Origin: Pseudomonas marginalis
GTDB taxonomy: Bacteria; Pseudomonadota; Gammaproteobacteria; Pseudomonadales; Pseudomonadaceae
Direction: 5' to 3'
Length of the DNA: 49,937 nt
Assembly: GCF_001645105.1 (NCBI RefSeq)
Contig: NZ_LKEG01000048.1
Span: 1-49,937, forward strand
Under the pieces are notes generated by a model. It ran no database searches. It was not told where the DNA came from and worked only from the letters and a program-made list of their open reading frames with translations. Of the stretch, positions 1 to 8,095 are shown in pieces (position 1 is the first letter of the stretch; the number at the start of each line of letters is the position of its first letter). The position numbers and the translations under genes were made by a program.

Positions 1-12
1 CATCTTTCGGTA

Positions 13-34
13 CCCCTGAATGAAATTTCAGGGG
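13..34. terminator. Hairpin at the window start
   Basis: CCCCTGAA at 13-20 pairs perfectly with TTCAGGGG at 27-34 across a six-base loop and is followed by ATTTTA. It looks like a weak factor-independent terminator, probably for a gene left of the window. The T-run is short, so a general 3' stem-loop is equally possible. Confidence 0.4.
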
Positions 35-39
35 ATTTT

Positions 40-125
40 ACTAAAGACCTTGAAAGGGATGGCCGTAAGGGCGGAACCCATAGCAGCCGTGACATAAATA
101 ACGGATATGTACTCGTGCTGATCCC
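40..125. repeat. Possible dispersed structured element
   Basis: This non-coding stretch contains a two-part hairpin: CATA and CCGT in the left arm pair with ACGG and TATG in the right arm, around positions 88-119. From memory, closely similar stretches recur between genes in fluorescent pseudomonads and produce spurious short reading frames. I cannot verify that here. No coding gene is supported in 1-264. Confidence 0.25.
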
Positions 126-152
126 GCATCCTGGTCAGCTATCAGGCCGCCG

Positions 153-246
153 ACGGGAGCAAGCTCCCTCGCCACAGGGCCAGCGTCGTACCCGGAATGA
201 GTCGACTGACACAACGCCATCGGGAGCAAACCCCCGTCCCACATTG
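153..246. repeat. Degenerate REP pair
   Basis: A GGGAGC/GCTCCC hairpin at 155-168, followed by CTCGCCACAGG, is one REP arm of the GTGGCGAGGGAGC class. A second, decayed arm at about 219-245 ends in CCCGTCCCACAT and belongs to the GTGGGAGGGGGC class. The two are inverted and about 50 bases apart, as in REPINs, but from different classes and imperfect. Confidence 0.5.
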
Positions 247-264
247 GCTATGTATTGCCTGGAA

Positions 265-606
265 TCACATACATTCCTGCGCCGCCTGCTCCAACCGCGA
301 CGGCTTGATCGCCGACGCCAGCGGCTTGCGCTCATACAGGAACACCTTGCCGCCCTCCTGGGACTTATAGACTTCCAGCACATCATCGGCAGCAATCTTG
401 CTGGTCAACACCACCTTGGCGTGGCGCGAGTTCTGCGTCACGGTCGAGCTGATCCCATGTTTTTCCAGCTTGGGCAGCACGCACTGCACATAGGCTTCAG
501 GCCCCTTGCTGGTTTGCAGGGTCAGGGTCGGGGCGTTGGGAGCGGACACACAACCAGCCAGCAACAAGGAAGCAAAGGCCAAGGCCGGGGCGAAAAAAGA
601 GCGCAT
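265..606 (-). CDS. Small putative lipoprotein, unknown function
   Basis: The protein has 113 residues. The ATG at 606 is chosen because it is preceded by an AGGAAT ribosome binding site and opens a typical lipoprotein signal: MRSFF, a hydrophobic run, then the lipobox LLAGC with Cys19 as the lipidated residue. The mature part is small and soluble-looking, with a predicted helix around VQCVLPKLEKHG and a second Cys near the C-terminus (QECM). The downstream location of a similar-sized exported gene at 653-1297 on the same strand, 46 bases upstream of this start, suggests a two-gene operon for envelope proteins. I do not recognise a named family; the lipoprotein assignment is firm, the function unknown. 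Confidence 0.75.
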   Translation of the reverse strand: MRSFFAPALAFASLLLAGCVSAPNAPTLTLQTSKGPEAYVQCVLPKLEKHGISSTVTQNSRHAKVVLTSKIAADDVLEVYKSQEGGKVFLYERKPLASAIKPSRLEQAAQECM

Positions 607-652
607 GAAAAATTCCTGACAATAAAAATAAAGGTTCACATCAAGCCGCCCA

Positions 653-1297
653 CTATCCAGCGCGAAGCAGCGCCTTGAGCGACACATCGAACTGCTTCAA
701 GGCATCGAGCTGCACATCCCGCTGCTGCTCGATCTGTGCGGCAATTTCCGGTGCAGCCTTGTCGTGTACCCACACCGACGGCACCTGCTTACGCACCGAG
801 CCTTCGGCCTTGGCGATGTATTGCAGGTTCGCGTCGTAGAACCGCGCAATAAACCGCGCCTCGACCTGGTCGTTACGCGGGGTCAGCAGTTGGTTATGGG
901 TGTCGAGCATCACCACCACATCGGGGTGAGCCTGCACCAAGGCATCCAGGCTGTCGTAGACCGTCACCGACAAAAAAGTGCCTTGCAGCGAACTCATCAA
1001 CCAGTCGATGGCCAGTTCCGGGTCGGAGCTGTTGACGAACGCCTGGCGGATGCGTGCGTCGAGGGCATCCTTGGCGCCATTCAAGGCCATGTCGTGGTAG
1101 CGTTCAAGGTAGCTGAGGTTGTCGCGGGTGTTATCGCTCAACAACACACCCACCGACTGCGCGTGCTGCAGGGATTCTACGCTAGCACTGAGGGGGAGCA
1201 AATGGCCCGAACGCAGATCATCGGCAATTGCCGCGTTGTTGATCGCGACCGTGCCAAGCATCAACATCATTAACACAAGCTGAATAAACGTCCTCAT
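653..1297 (-). CDS. Exported protein of unknown function
   Basis: The protein has 214 residues. A longer frame exists upstream, but the ATG at 1297 has an AAGGAA ribosome binding site and starts a clear Sec signal peptide (MRTFIQLVLMMLMLGTVA, cleavage probably after AIA near residue 25). The mature protein begins DDLRSG and looks like a periplasmic globular domain: a run resembling SVGVLLSDNTRD, a hydrophobic strand DVVVMLDTHN in the middle, and a charged helical C-terminus rich in Gln and Asp. No catalytic motif is obvious. It precedes the small lipoprotein gene on the same strand with a 46-base gap, so the two may work together at the cell envelope. Family not recognised. Confidence 0.7.
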   Translation of the reverse strand: MRTFIQLVLMMLMLGTVAINNAAIADDLRSGHLLPLSASVESLQHAQSVGVLLSDNTRDNLSYLERYHDMALNGAKDALDARIRQAFVNSSDPELAIDWLMSSLQGTFLSVTVYDSLDALVQAHPDVVVMLDTHNQLLTPRNDQVEARFIARFYDANLQYIAKAEGSVRKQVPSVWVHDKAAPEIAAQIEQQRDVQLDALKQFDVSLKALLRAG

Positions 1298-1429
1298 CGC
1301 GCATTTCCTTGAACAGCGTTTCGATGGGGTGATTTTTCCGCTTTTCCTGCAAAAACAGAACTTGCGATCCGTGATGGTGACTATTATCTGAACCGATAGT
1401 GCACCCATAAAACCTATAAGGACCACGCT

Positions 1430-1702
1430 ATGAAGCCTCACCAGAAAACCTTCGACCGCATCCGCGAAGCCGTCCTACCGGAGTTTCGCGAGCGCGTCGC
1501 CGATTACCTGGTCGACTATGAAGACGTGCTGCAGGATGAGGCCGCTGGCGCTGATCAAATCAACGCCAGCGCCCAGCAATTACGCGGCTACCTGCGTGGC
1601 CTGAACACCACGCGGGTGCTGGGCATGGCCGACTGGGAGGACCTGGACCGCCGCGTCGTGCACATCACTGAACAGGCTACAGCGCAGGGCGTTGTTGATT
1701 GA
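1430..1702 (+). CDS. Small conserved hypothetical protein
   Basis: The protein has 90 residues. The ATG at 1430 follows a good ribosome binding site (ATAAGGACC). The sequence is acidic and mostly helical by inspection (FDRIREAVLPEFRERVADYL, then a loop and a second helical half ending ITEQATAQ). There is no signal peptide, membrane segment or cysteine. It is transcribed divergently from the exported-protein gene at 653-1297, sharing a 132-base intergenic region. Its last 26 bases overlap the 3' end of the convergent glutathione S-transferase gene. I know of no function for it. Confidence 0.7.
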   Translation: MKPHQKTFDRIREAVLPEFRERVADYLVDYEDVLQDEAAGADQINASAQQLRGYLRGLNTTRVLGMADWEDLDRRVVHITEQATAQGVVD

Positions 1703-2309
1703 CCCACGCCTGTACCGACGGCCGCTGCCACTGACGCTGCGCGTACTCCACCAGCTCGGCAGGCACGCGGTCGCCGTTGAGGATCAGGCGATTGAGCATC
1801 ACCGCCAGGTCCACGTCCGCGATGGACCACTCACCGAACAGGTAAGGCGGATTATTCGCCAGCAGCGCTTGCGCCGCACTGATCAACTTGGCGGCCGCCG
1901 CTTCAGCCTCGGCGCTCAGTGGAGGCATCTTCTGCCCGTAGAACACCACCAGGGTCGAGCGCTCCTGCCGAATCGGCAACAAGTCGCTGCGCAGCCACGC
2001 CTGCACCTGGCGCGCCCTCGCCCGCTGCTTGGGGTCGGCCGGGTACACCGGGGTCTCGGGATAAACCTGTTCCAGGTACTCGGTGATTGCTGAAGACTCG
2101 GAGAGCGCAAAGTCGCTTTCTACCAACGTGGGGACGCGCTGAGTCAGGGACAGGTGGGCGAAATCGGCCGCGTGCTGTTGCGCGGCATCCAGGTCCAGGG
2201 TGAGCGTGTCGAACGCCAGGCCTTTTTCCCGCAGGGCGACAAACACCGACATGGCGTAGGGGCTGGTGTACAGATGATCAACATACAGACGCAACGGACG
2301 CTGGCTCAT
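1677..2309 (-). CDS. yfcF: Glutathione S-transferase (YfcF-like)
   Basis: This 210-residue cytosolic protein has the two-domain GST layout. An N-terminal thioredoxin-like half (RLYVDHLYTSPYAMSVFVAL) leads to the glutathione-binding VPTLV and SESSAI segments around residues 58-72. An all-helical C-terminal half contains the usual SIADVDLAVMLNR motif. The TSPY start of the first helix resembles YfcF, a GST with peroxide- and thiol-related activity. The ATG at 2309 is preferred to one nine codons upstream because AAGGAG lies just before it. It is monocistronic and converges on the small gene at 1430-1702 with a 26-base overlap. GST membership is secure; the exact YfcF orthology is an inference. 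Confidence 0.85.
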   Translation of the reverse strand: MSQRPLRLYVDHLYTSPYAMSVFVALREKGLAFDTLTLDLDAAQQHAADFAHLSLTQRVPTLVESDFALSESSAITEYLEQVYPETPVYPADPKQRARARQVQAWLRSDLLPIRQERSTLVVFYGQKMPPLSAEAEAAAAKLISAAQALLANNPPYLFGEWSIADVDLAVMLNRLILNGDRVPAELVEYAQRQWQRPSVQAWVNQQRPAL

Positions 2310-2405
2310 GACGAATCTCCTTGAAGGGAGCACCACGCTACGAGATGTGCCGCCAGAAAGACAATGCGCTGTTTTTATGGGGGCATTCCTCGGCGGAATA
2401 CCGGG

Positions 2406-2702
2406 CTAGCCCGCAAACCCGCCCTTGTTCAGGAAAACGCGCTCTTCGTCTGAGGTCGCCCGAGCCAGCACCTCATTACGATGGGGAAAACGCCCGAACC
2501 GCTGGATGATCTCGGCATGTTCCTTGGCCCAATGGTAGGTAGTGGCGCCCAGTGGCTGGTTGAGAACCAGAGAGCGCTGCTGATCCGCCGGGTCTTCCGA
2601 ATGTTCGAAGGGCAGGTAGCAGAATGCACCCAATGCGAACCAGCGTTTAGGGCCGGCGTTTTTCCAGAAGTCGATGACGGAGTGCGGGGTGTCATTGCTC
2701 AT
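2406..2702 (-). CDS. DUF924-family protein with internal deletion
   Basis: The protein has 98 residues, whereas DUF924 proteins are usually about 180-200. It begins with the family N-terminus (VIDFWKNAGPKRWFA) and passes straight into the family C-terminal half (YLPFEHSEDPADQQRS, then IIQRFGRFPHRNEVLAR, ending NKGGFAG). The central helices normally lying between WF and YLPF are absent, about 80-100 residues, yet the reading frame is intact. The family has a TPR-like all-helical fold of unknown function. The join falls near position 2637. Either the gene was shortened by an in-frame deletion and is decaying, or this is a compact subfamily. The ribosome binding site is weak. Confidence 0.7.
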   Translation of the reverse strand: MSNDTPHSVIDFWKNAGPKRWFALGAFCYLPFEHSEDPADQQRSLVLNQPLGATTYHWAKEHAEIIQRFGRFPHRNEVLARATSDEERVFLNKGGFAG

Positions 2703-2756
2703 TGTCGCTACCTACTCTCAATCAAATGCCTCGACGGTAGCAGAAATCCGGTTCAA

Positions 2757-2789
2757 TTGTGGTGAGCGGGCTTGCCCCGCTCACCACAA
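2757..2789. repeat. Single REP hairpin
   Basis: TTGTGGTGAGCGGG at 2757-2770 pairs perfectly with CCCGCTCACCACAA at 2776-2789 across a five-base loop. It belongs to the same class as the pair at 19327-19460 (core GTGAGCGGGCTTGCCCCGC). It lies just after the TonB receptor gene and may also act as its transcription terminator. Confidence 0.7.
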
Positions 2790-2824
2790 CAAGCCCGCCA
2801 GCCAGAGACAAGCGTGGTTACCGA

Positions 2825-5257
2825 TCAGAAGTCCACTGTTGCCGAGAGCTTTACGGTGCGCGGCTCGCCCTGGGTCAGGTAGTTATTGGCCGTCGACGCC
2901 GACGCCCAATAGGCCTTGTTCGCCACGTTCTCGACGTTGGCGCGCAGGGTGATGTACTTGTCGTCGGCCTTGAAGCCATACCGGGCGCCGAGGTCGACGC
3001 GGGTCCAGGCCGGGATGCTCAGGGTGTTGGTGGCGTTGACGTATTCGCCCCCGGTGCGCAGCATCCGCGCGTTGACGGCGGCGCCCTGGAGGCCGGGAAT
3101 GTCCCAGTCGGCGCCCACATTGTATTGGAAGCGCGGCACGCCGGCAGCGCGGTTACCGTCGCTGAGGCCGTTGGAGGTGTTCTTCAATTCGGTGTTCATC
3201 CAGGTCGCGCCGGCGAGCAGGCGCAGGCCGTCAACCGGTTCGCCGAAAACGTTCAGCTCCACGCCTTTGTTGATCTGCTCACCGTCGACACTGAAGGTGT
3301 CCAGGCTATTGCCGGGCAGGCGCGACGTGGAGCTGTTCGGCTGCTCGATGCGGTACACGCCCAAGGTGGCGCCAACGCTGTCCCAATCCAGCTTCACCCC
3401 GGCTTCCGTCTGTTTGCTGCGGTTAGGCGCAAAGACCTCGCCGGGGTTGGTGACGTTGCTCAATGGCGCCGTCGGGCCCTGGGCCAGCCCTTCGATGCGG
3501 TTGGCATAGAACGACACATGCTCCCACGGTTTGACCACCAGGCCGTACACCGGCGTGGTGATGCTTTCGGCATAGTTGGCGTTGCGCGCTCCCGTGGTGG
3601 TGTTCCATGCATCCACCTCGAGGGTCTGGCGCCGAACGCCCAGGGTCAGCAGCACGCGATCATCGATAAAGCCCAGGGTGTCGGACACCGCTGCGCTCTT
3701 GATGCGGTTCTTGCCGACGACACGCGGGTCATGGATATCGCTGCCGAAGTAAGTAACGCTCGGACGCGGAATCTGGGTCGGGTTGTACAGATTGCCCGGT
3801 CGGCGGTTGGCCTGCAGGATCGCCTCGAAGGCCGAACGCTGCTCGCCCCAGATCCCCGACAAACCGACGTTCATCTGATGGCTCACCGGGCCAGTGTTGA
3901 AATGCCCGTTCAACCCGGCCATGGCGCTCTTGTTGTCTTCATCGTGAGGCGAGTACAAAAAGCCCACACGCCCGCTGCCATCATTGCCCACGTACAGCGA
4001 CGAATACTGGCCATTCTCCCGCGTGTGCTTGGCGCCGCCGCCCACATAGGCGGTCCAGCTTTCATTCAAATCGTATTCGGCATTGAACATGCCGTAGGTG
4101 TCTTCCAGCTCCGACCAGCTCCAGTCCTGGGCGTAATTGTGCTTGGCCGACGGCGCCTTCGGCACTTGGGTGCCGTTGGGGTAGACCACCGAGCGACCGT
4201 TGTTGATGCGCTCTTTCTGGTAGCCGAAGTCGGTGGACACCCGCAGGCGATCGTCACGGTAATCCAGGGCGACGGCCACCAGTTGCGAGCTTTTGAATTC
4301 ATCCTCAATGGCCGTGTCGCCGCCATGCCTGGCCAGGTTGACCCGCGCGCCGAAGCGGTTGTCTTCGCCAAACCGCTGGCCCAGGTCGAGGTGGCCGCCG
4401 CGCTGGCCATCGGTGGTGGTGTCGAGGGTCACGCTGCGGGTGGGCGCGTCTTCGGCGCGCTTGGGCACCAGGTTGACGCTGCCGCCGATGCCGCTGCCCG
4501 CCGGGGACACGCCATTGACGAACGCGTTGGGGCCTTTGAACAACTCCACCCGCTCCAACGCTTCCGTGGTGACGATCTGCCGGGGCAGCACACCGTACAG
4601 GCCGTTGAAGGCAATGTCATCGGTGCTCAGCGGCAGGCCGCGAATAGTGAACACCTGGGAAAAGTTGCCGAAGCCGGAAGACTGGCGCACCGACGCGTCA
4701 TTGAGCAGCACATCGCCCACCGTGCGCGCCTGTTGGTCGGCGATGGTCTTGGCGGTGTAGCTGACCACGCTGAACGGCACGTCATTGATCGAACGAGTGC
4801 CCAACACCCCCAGGCGCGCCGAGCGTGCGACCTGACCGCCGGCATAGGTGTCCGCCTGCGCCCCGCCCTCCCCACTGATGGTGGTCGCACCCAGCTGCAA
4901 CACATCGCCCGTGGCTTCGGGCACCACGGTGTAGCCGTGGGTGCCGGTGCTTTGCAGGGTATAACCGCTGCCTTGCAACAACTGCATGAAGCCCGCTTGC
5001 GCAGTGAAACGCCCCTGCAAACCGGCGCTTTGCTGGTCATTGAGCAGCGTGGAATCAAACGACAACGGCACCCCGGACAACGCCGCGAACTGCGCCAGTA
5101 CGTTGCCCAACGGCCCCGGCGCAAGGGTGTAGCTGCGCACCGCACTGGTCGACGCCGCGTCGGCGGCCACGGCACTGTGCAACGGTGCGATGGCTGCCAG
5201 GGCAACGGCCAGGCTCAAGGCCTTCAAGGGGCGGATGGGGTGCGGTGTGAAGGTCAT
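2825..5257 (-). CDS. TonB-dependent siderophore receptor with signalling domain
   Basis: This 810-residue outer-membrane protein has four parts. A signal peptide ends near AVAADA (about residue 32). A secretin/TonB short N-terminal (STN) signalling domain follows, roughly residues 40-112 (SYTLAPGPLGNVLAQFAALSG). The plug lies at about 140-265 (DVPFSVVSYTAKTIADQQ, VFTIRGLPL, ERVELFKGPNA). A 22-strand-type beta barrel ends in the aromatic TVDF signature. The STN domain marks it as a transducer: ligand binding is passed to the adjacent FecR protein, which releases the sigma factor. The start at 5257 is taken for its AGGA site and signal peptide. It lies 90 bases after fecR. The ligand is probably a ferric siderophore; which one cannot be read from sequence. 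Confidence 0.93.
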   Translation of the reverse strand: MTFTPHPIRPLKALSLAVALAAIAPLHSAVAADAASTSAVRSYTLAPGPLGNVLAQFAALSGVPLSFDSTLLNDQQSAGLQGRFTAQAGFMQLLQGSGYTLQSTGTHGYTVVPEATGDVLQLGATTISGEGGAQADTYAGGQVARSARLGVLGTRSINDVPFSVVSYTAKTIADQQARTVGDVLLNDASVRQSSGFGNFSQVFTIRGLPLSTDDIAFNGLYGVLPRQIVTTEALERVELFKGPNAFVNGVSPAGSGIGGSVNLVPKRAEDAPTRSVTLDTTTDGQRGGHLDLGQRFGEDNRFGARVNLARHGGDTAIEDEFKSSQLVAVALDYRDDRLRVSTDFGYQKERINNGRSVVYPNGTQVPKAPSAKHNYAQDWSWSELEDTYGMFNAEYDLNESWTAYVGGGAKHTRENGQYSSLYVGNDGSGRVGFLYSPHDEDNKSAMAGLNGHFNTGPVSHQMNVGLSGIWGEQRSAFEAILQANRRPGNLYNPTQIPRPSVTYFGSDIHDPRVVGKNRIKSAAVSDTLGFIDDRVLLTLGVRRQTLEVDAWNTTTGARNANYAESITTPVYGLVVKPWEHVSFYANRIEGLAQGPTAPLSNVTNPGEVFAPNRSKQTEAGVKLDWDSVGATLGVYRIEQPNSSTSRLPGNSLDTFSVDGEQINKGVELNVFGEPVDGLRLLAGATWMNTELKNTSNGLSDGNRAAGVPRFQYNVGADWDIPGLQGAAVNARMLRTGGEYVNATNTLSIPAWTRVDLGARYGFKADDKYITLRANVENVANKAYWASASTANNYLTQGEPRTVKLSATVDF

Positions 5258-5347
5258 GGGGATTCCTGTCGGCGCGCTGCAAAGTTGAGGGTTCTCCCCT
5301 ACACCGGGCGACAACGAAAAAGGTATCAGCGAAGGTCGACAATAATT

Positions 5348-6301
5348 TCAGCGAGGCTCGACGGTCACCCAGTAACCGGTCAGGTTGCTGACCTTGACCG
5401 GCAGCGTTTCCTGCAACAGACGCAGGCTGGCGTCGGTGTCTCGCAAGGGGAACGCCCCGGAGACGGTCAGCCCGGCCACGCTGTCGTGGCAGCGCAACAC
5501 GCCGTGACGGTAGCGTCCCAGCTCATCGAGCAAGTCCGCCAAGCGCATCTGCTGGGCCAGCAGCATGCCGTTTTCCCAGGTGGTTGCGCTGATTTCCAGC
5601 GGCTGCACCGCTGCCACGCCGTCGCTGCCGAATGCGCTTTGCTCGCCGGCCTTGAGGATCAGCCCATGGCGGGCATGCTCCGGGAGCATTTCCACCGCGC
5701 CTTCAAGCACCGCCACGCGGCTGCTCTGCTCTGCCACTCGAACGCTGAAATGCGTGCCCAGGGCGCGGGCGGTGCCGTGGCGGGTTTGCACGATAAACGC
5801 GCGATGGCGGGGTGCGGGGTCCTTGGCGGTGGTGATCATCACTTCGCCTTGCAGCAACTCGATTCGTCGCACCTGATCGGTAAAGGCGATGTTCAACGAG
5901 CTGGCGGTGTTGATCAGCAGGCGCGTGCCGTCGGGCAAAGTGAGTTTGCGTTGCTCGCCGATGGCGGTGTGTTGGTCGGCGGTCCACGGCTGCCACGGCT
6001 TTTGCCGATAAGCCAGCCAGGTCGCCGGCCCCGCCAGCAGCAACAGCCCGAGGGCCTGGCGACGGCCGAGCGATTGCTTACGGCCGATGCGCTTGAGGGT
6101 GTCGCCGGCAATCGCGCCCGGCACACTGTTGAAGTCGCCCAGGATCGCCTCCGCCCGTTGCCAGGCCTGGGCGTGCTGGGCGCTGCGGCCTTGCCATTGG
6201 GCGATGGCGCGGCGGTCTTCGTCGGTGGCGCTGCCGGACTGCAACTGCACCATCCAGTCGGCGGCTTCGCCAAGGATCAGCGGGTCGATGGACGGGTTCA
6301 T
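5348..6301 (-). CDS. FecR-family anti-sigma factor
   Basis: The 317-residue inner-membrane regulator has a cytoplasmic N-terminal DUF4880 domain (EAADWMVQLQSG, DRRAIAQWQ, HAQAWQRAE). One transmembrane segment lies near residues 85-102 (ALGLLLLAGPATWLAY). The periplasmic FecR domain carries the canonical RKLTLPDGTRLLINTASSL and QTRHGTARALGTHFSVR motifs. A C-terminal STN-like segment binds the receptor. It holds the sigma factor inactive until the loaded TonB receptor signals. Its ATG at 6301 overlaps the sigma-factor stop codon (ATGA), which implies coupled translation; the five extra upstream codons are rejected for this reason. Confidence 0.93.
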   Translation of the reverse strand: MNPSIDPLILGEAADWMVQLQSGSATDEDRRAIAQWQGRSAQHAQAWQRAEAILGDFNSVPGAIAGDTLKRIGRKQSLGRRQALGLLLLAGPATWLAYRQKPWQPWTADQHTAIGEQRKLTLPDGTRLLINTASSLNIAFTDQVRRIELLQGEVMITTAKDPAPRHRAFIVQTRHGTARALGTHFSVRVAEQSSRVAVLEGAVEMLPEHARHGLILKAGEQSAFGSDGVAAVQPLEISATTWENGMLLAQQMRLADLLDELGRYRHGVLRCHDSVAGLTVSGAFPLRDTDASLRLLQETLPVKVSNLTGYWVTVEPR

Positions 6302-6795
6302 GCCACGCTCAGGCATGCCAGGAACGCATCGCGCATGTAGCGTTTGACCGAGACCAGCGACACCTTCAGTTCCTCGGCGATCTGCGCGTACGTCAGGCCA
6401 TCGATCTGCGACATCAGGAAGGCCTGGCGGGTCTTGTCCGGCAAATCGCGCAGCATGGCTTCGATGCGGTACAGCGCCTCAAGAATCAGCCAGCGGGTTT
6501 CCGGCGACGGCACCTCCTGCTCCGGCAGGTGGGCAATGGTTTCCAGATAAGCGCGCTCGACTTCCTGGCGGCGCCAGCTGTCGATCATCAAGCCCTTGGC
6601 GATGTGGGTGAGCAACGCACGCGGCTCGCTGCCGAAACCCGCACTGTGCTGCCGGGTGAGCAGCCGCATGAAGGTGTCGTGGGCCAGGTCGGCCGCATCG
6701 CTGGCGTTGCCCAACTTGCGGTCGAGCCAGCGGTATAACCATCCGTGGTGTTCGCAGTACAGCGCCTCGACAGGCAGATTGAGCGAAGACGACAT
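6298..6795 (-). CDS. FecI-like ECF sigma factor
   Basis: The 165-residue protein has sigma70 region 2 (YCEHHGWLYRWLDRKLG, DAADLAHDTFMRLL) and region 4 (LPDKTRQAFLMSQIDGLTYAQIAEEL, VSVKRYMRDAF). That is the two-region architecture of iron-starvation ECF sigma factors. It probably directs RNA polymerase to the downstream receptor gene. The ATG at 6795 gives the usual family length; the ribosome binding site is unconvincing, and an in-frame start 19 codons upstream is possible but would add a non-conserved tail. It is the first gene of the sigma-fecR-receptor set, overlapping fecR by four bases. Iron control through Fur is expected for this family. Confidence 0.92.
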   Translation of the reverse strand: MSSSLNLPVEALYCEHHGWLYRWLDRKLGNASDAADLAHDTFMRLLTRQHSAGFGSEPRALLTHIAKGLMIDSWRRQEVERAYLETIAHLPEQEVPSPETRWLILEALYRIEAMLRDLPDKTRQAFLMSQIDGLTYAQIAEELKVSLVSVKRYMRDAFLACLSVA

Positions 6796-6821
6796 GCAGA
6801 TCACCGGGGACCAGAGAGTAA

Positions 6822-6843
6822 TTAAGAATTGATCGCATTCTAA
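6822..6843. promoter_or_regulatory. Candidate Fur-like palindrome upstream of sigma factor
   Basis: In the divergent region between the sigma gene and the DUF1624 gene, an AT-rich imperfect palindrome reads TTAAGAAT, a seven-base centre, then ATTCTAA. Its position 27-48 bases upstream of the sigma start would suit iron repression. The match to the 19-base Fur consensus is only partial. Confidence 0.25.
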
Positions 6844-6924
6844 TCTGCGCAACGAAACGCGGCAACGCGCAAATTAATGTTATAGGATAACGCCCCTTTT
6901 CCGTCCCGCCCTGTGATCACGCCC

Positions 6925-8079
6925 ATGACCGACGCTGTTCCCCTGCGCAAACGCCTGCTTTCCATCGACGCCCTGCGCGGCCTGGTGATCCTGTTCATGC
7001 TGCTGGACCACGTGCGCGAAACCTTCCTGCTGCACCGCCAGGTCAGCGACCCGATGATCATCGATACCACCGAGCCGGTGCTGTTTGTCAGCCGCACCCT
7101 CGCCCACCTGTGCGCGCCGGTGTTTGTGCTGCTCACGGGGTTGTCGGCGTGGCTCTACGGCCAGAAATACCAGGGCCGCCGCGATGTGTCGGCATTCCTG
7201 TTCAAGCGCGGGTTGTTCCTGGTGGTGCTGGAATTTACCTTGGTCAACTTCGCCTGGACCTTCCAACTGCCGCCCAGCGTGATCTATATGCAGGTGATCT
7301 GGGCGATTGGCGTAAGCATGCTCGCGCTGGCCGCGCTGGTGTGGTTGCCGCGCCCGCTGTTGATCGGGTTGGCTTTGGTGATCATTGGCGGGCATAACCT
7401 GTTGGATGGCGTGCACTTCGAGCCGGGTTCGGCCTTGCAGATTCCGTGGACGATCCTGCATGAGCGCAGTTGGATTGAGGTCGGCGATTCGCTGCGACTG
7501 CGCACTACCTACCCGGTGCTGCCGTGGATTGGCGTGATTGCGCTGGGTTACGGCCTGGGCCCGTGGTTTGCCAATGGCACGCAGCCGGTGCTGCGCCAAC
7601 GCTATTTGTTGCTCGGCGGTGTGGGGGCGTTGGTGGGATTCGTGCTGTTGCGGACGGCCAACGGGTATGGCGAGAAGCCTTGGCAGGCGTATGACAGTGG
7701 CGTGCAGACGCTGATGAGCTTTTTCAACGTCACCAAGTACCCGCCTTCGCTGTTGTTCCTGGCGCTGACGTTGGGGATCGGTTTGTTGCTGTTGCTGGCG
7801 TTTGAACGCGCGGGACAAAAACGTTGGATTGGCATCTTGGCCACGTTCGGCGCGGCGCCGATGTTCTTCTACCTGCTGCACTTGTATGTGTTGAAAGTCC
7901 TTTACGTCGCCTGCGTGGCGCTGTTTGGCCTCAATCACGGCAACTACTTCGGCTTCGACAGTATGGGCGGCATCTGGCTGGTGGCGCTGCTGTTACCGCT
8001 GGCACTCTATCCACCGGTGCGCTGGTTTGCGGCGCTCAAGGCACGCCGCCGCGACCTGGCCTGGCTCAAATACCTCTGA
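6925..8079 (+). CDS. DUF1624 / HGSNAT-like multipass membrane protein
   Basis: The 384-residue integral membrane protein opens with the family hallmark KRLLSIDALRGLVILFMLLDHVRE. This is the first helix of the heparan-alpha-glucosaminide acetyltransferase catalytic-like domain (DUF1624), with an Asp and His facing the membrane. About ten hydrophobic segments follow, ending in ALLLPLALYPPVRWF and a basic cytoplasmic tail (KARRRDLAWLKYL). Family members are thought to move acyl groups across the inner membrane onto sugars; the substrate here is unknown. ATG at 6925 was chosen, but a GTG at 6913 in the same frame cannot be excluded since neither has a strong ribosome binding site. It is divergent from the sigma factor and stands alone. 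Confidence 0.8.
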   Translation: MTDAVPLRKRLLSIDALRGLVILFMLLDHVRETFLLHRQVSDPMIIDTTEPVLFVSRTLAHLCAPVFVLLTGLSAWLYGQKYQGRRDVSAFLFKRGLFLVVLEFTLVNFAWTFQLPPSVIYMQVIWAIGVSMLALAALVWLPRPLLIGLALVIIGGHNLLDGVHFEPGSALQIPWTILHERSWIEVGDSLRLRTTYPVLPWIGVIALGYGLGPWFANGTQPVLRQRYLLLGGVGALVGFVLLRTANGYGEKPWQAYDSGVQTLMSFFNVTKYPPSLLFLALTLGIGLLLLLAFERAGQKRWIGILATFGAAPMFFYLLHLYVLKVLYVACVALFGLNHGNYFGFDSMGGIWLVALLLPLALYPPVRWFAALKARRRDLAWLKYL

Positions 8080-8095
8080 CCCGGCACCGTCCAAC

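Noticed and set aside
1371..1413. Sigma70-like promoter (TTGCGA with TATTAT) before the gene at 1430
   Set aside because: The spacing is 14 bases, too short for a normal promoter.
2759..6340. A 1193-codon open frame on the plus strand opposite the receptor and fecR genes
   Set aside because: It is antisense to two well-supported genes, has no ribosome binding site or recognisable domain, and its composition (Arg, His, Gln, Gly-rich) is typical of a high-GC shadow frame.
6913..6924. GTG start four codons earlier for the DUF1624 protein
   Set aside because: No ribosome binding site supports it and the extra residues add nothing family-like, although it cannot be fully excluded.
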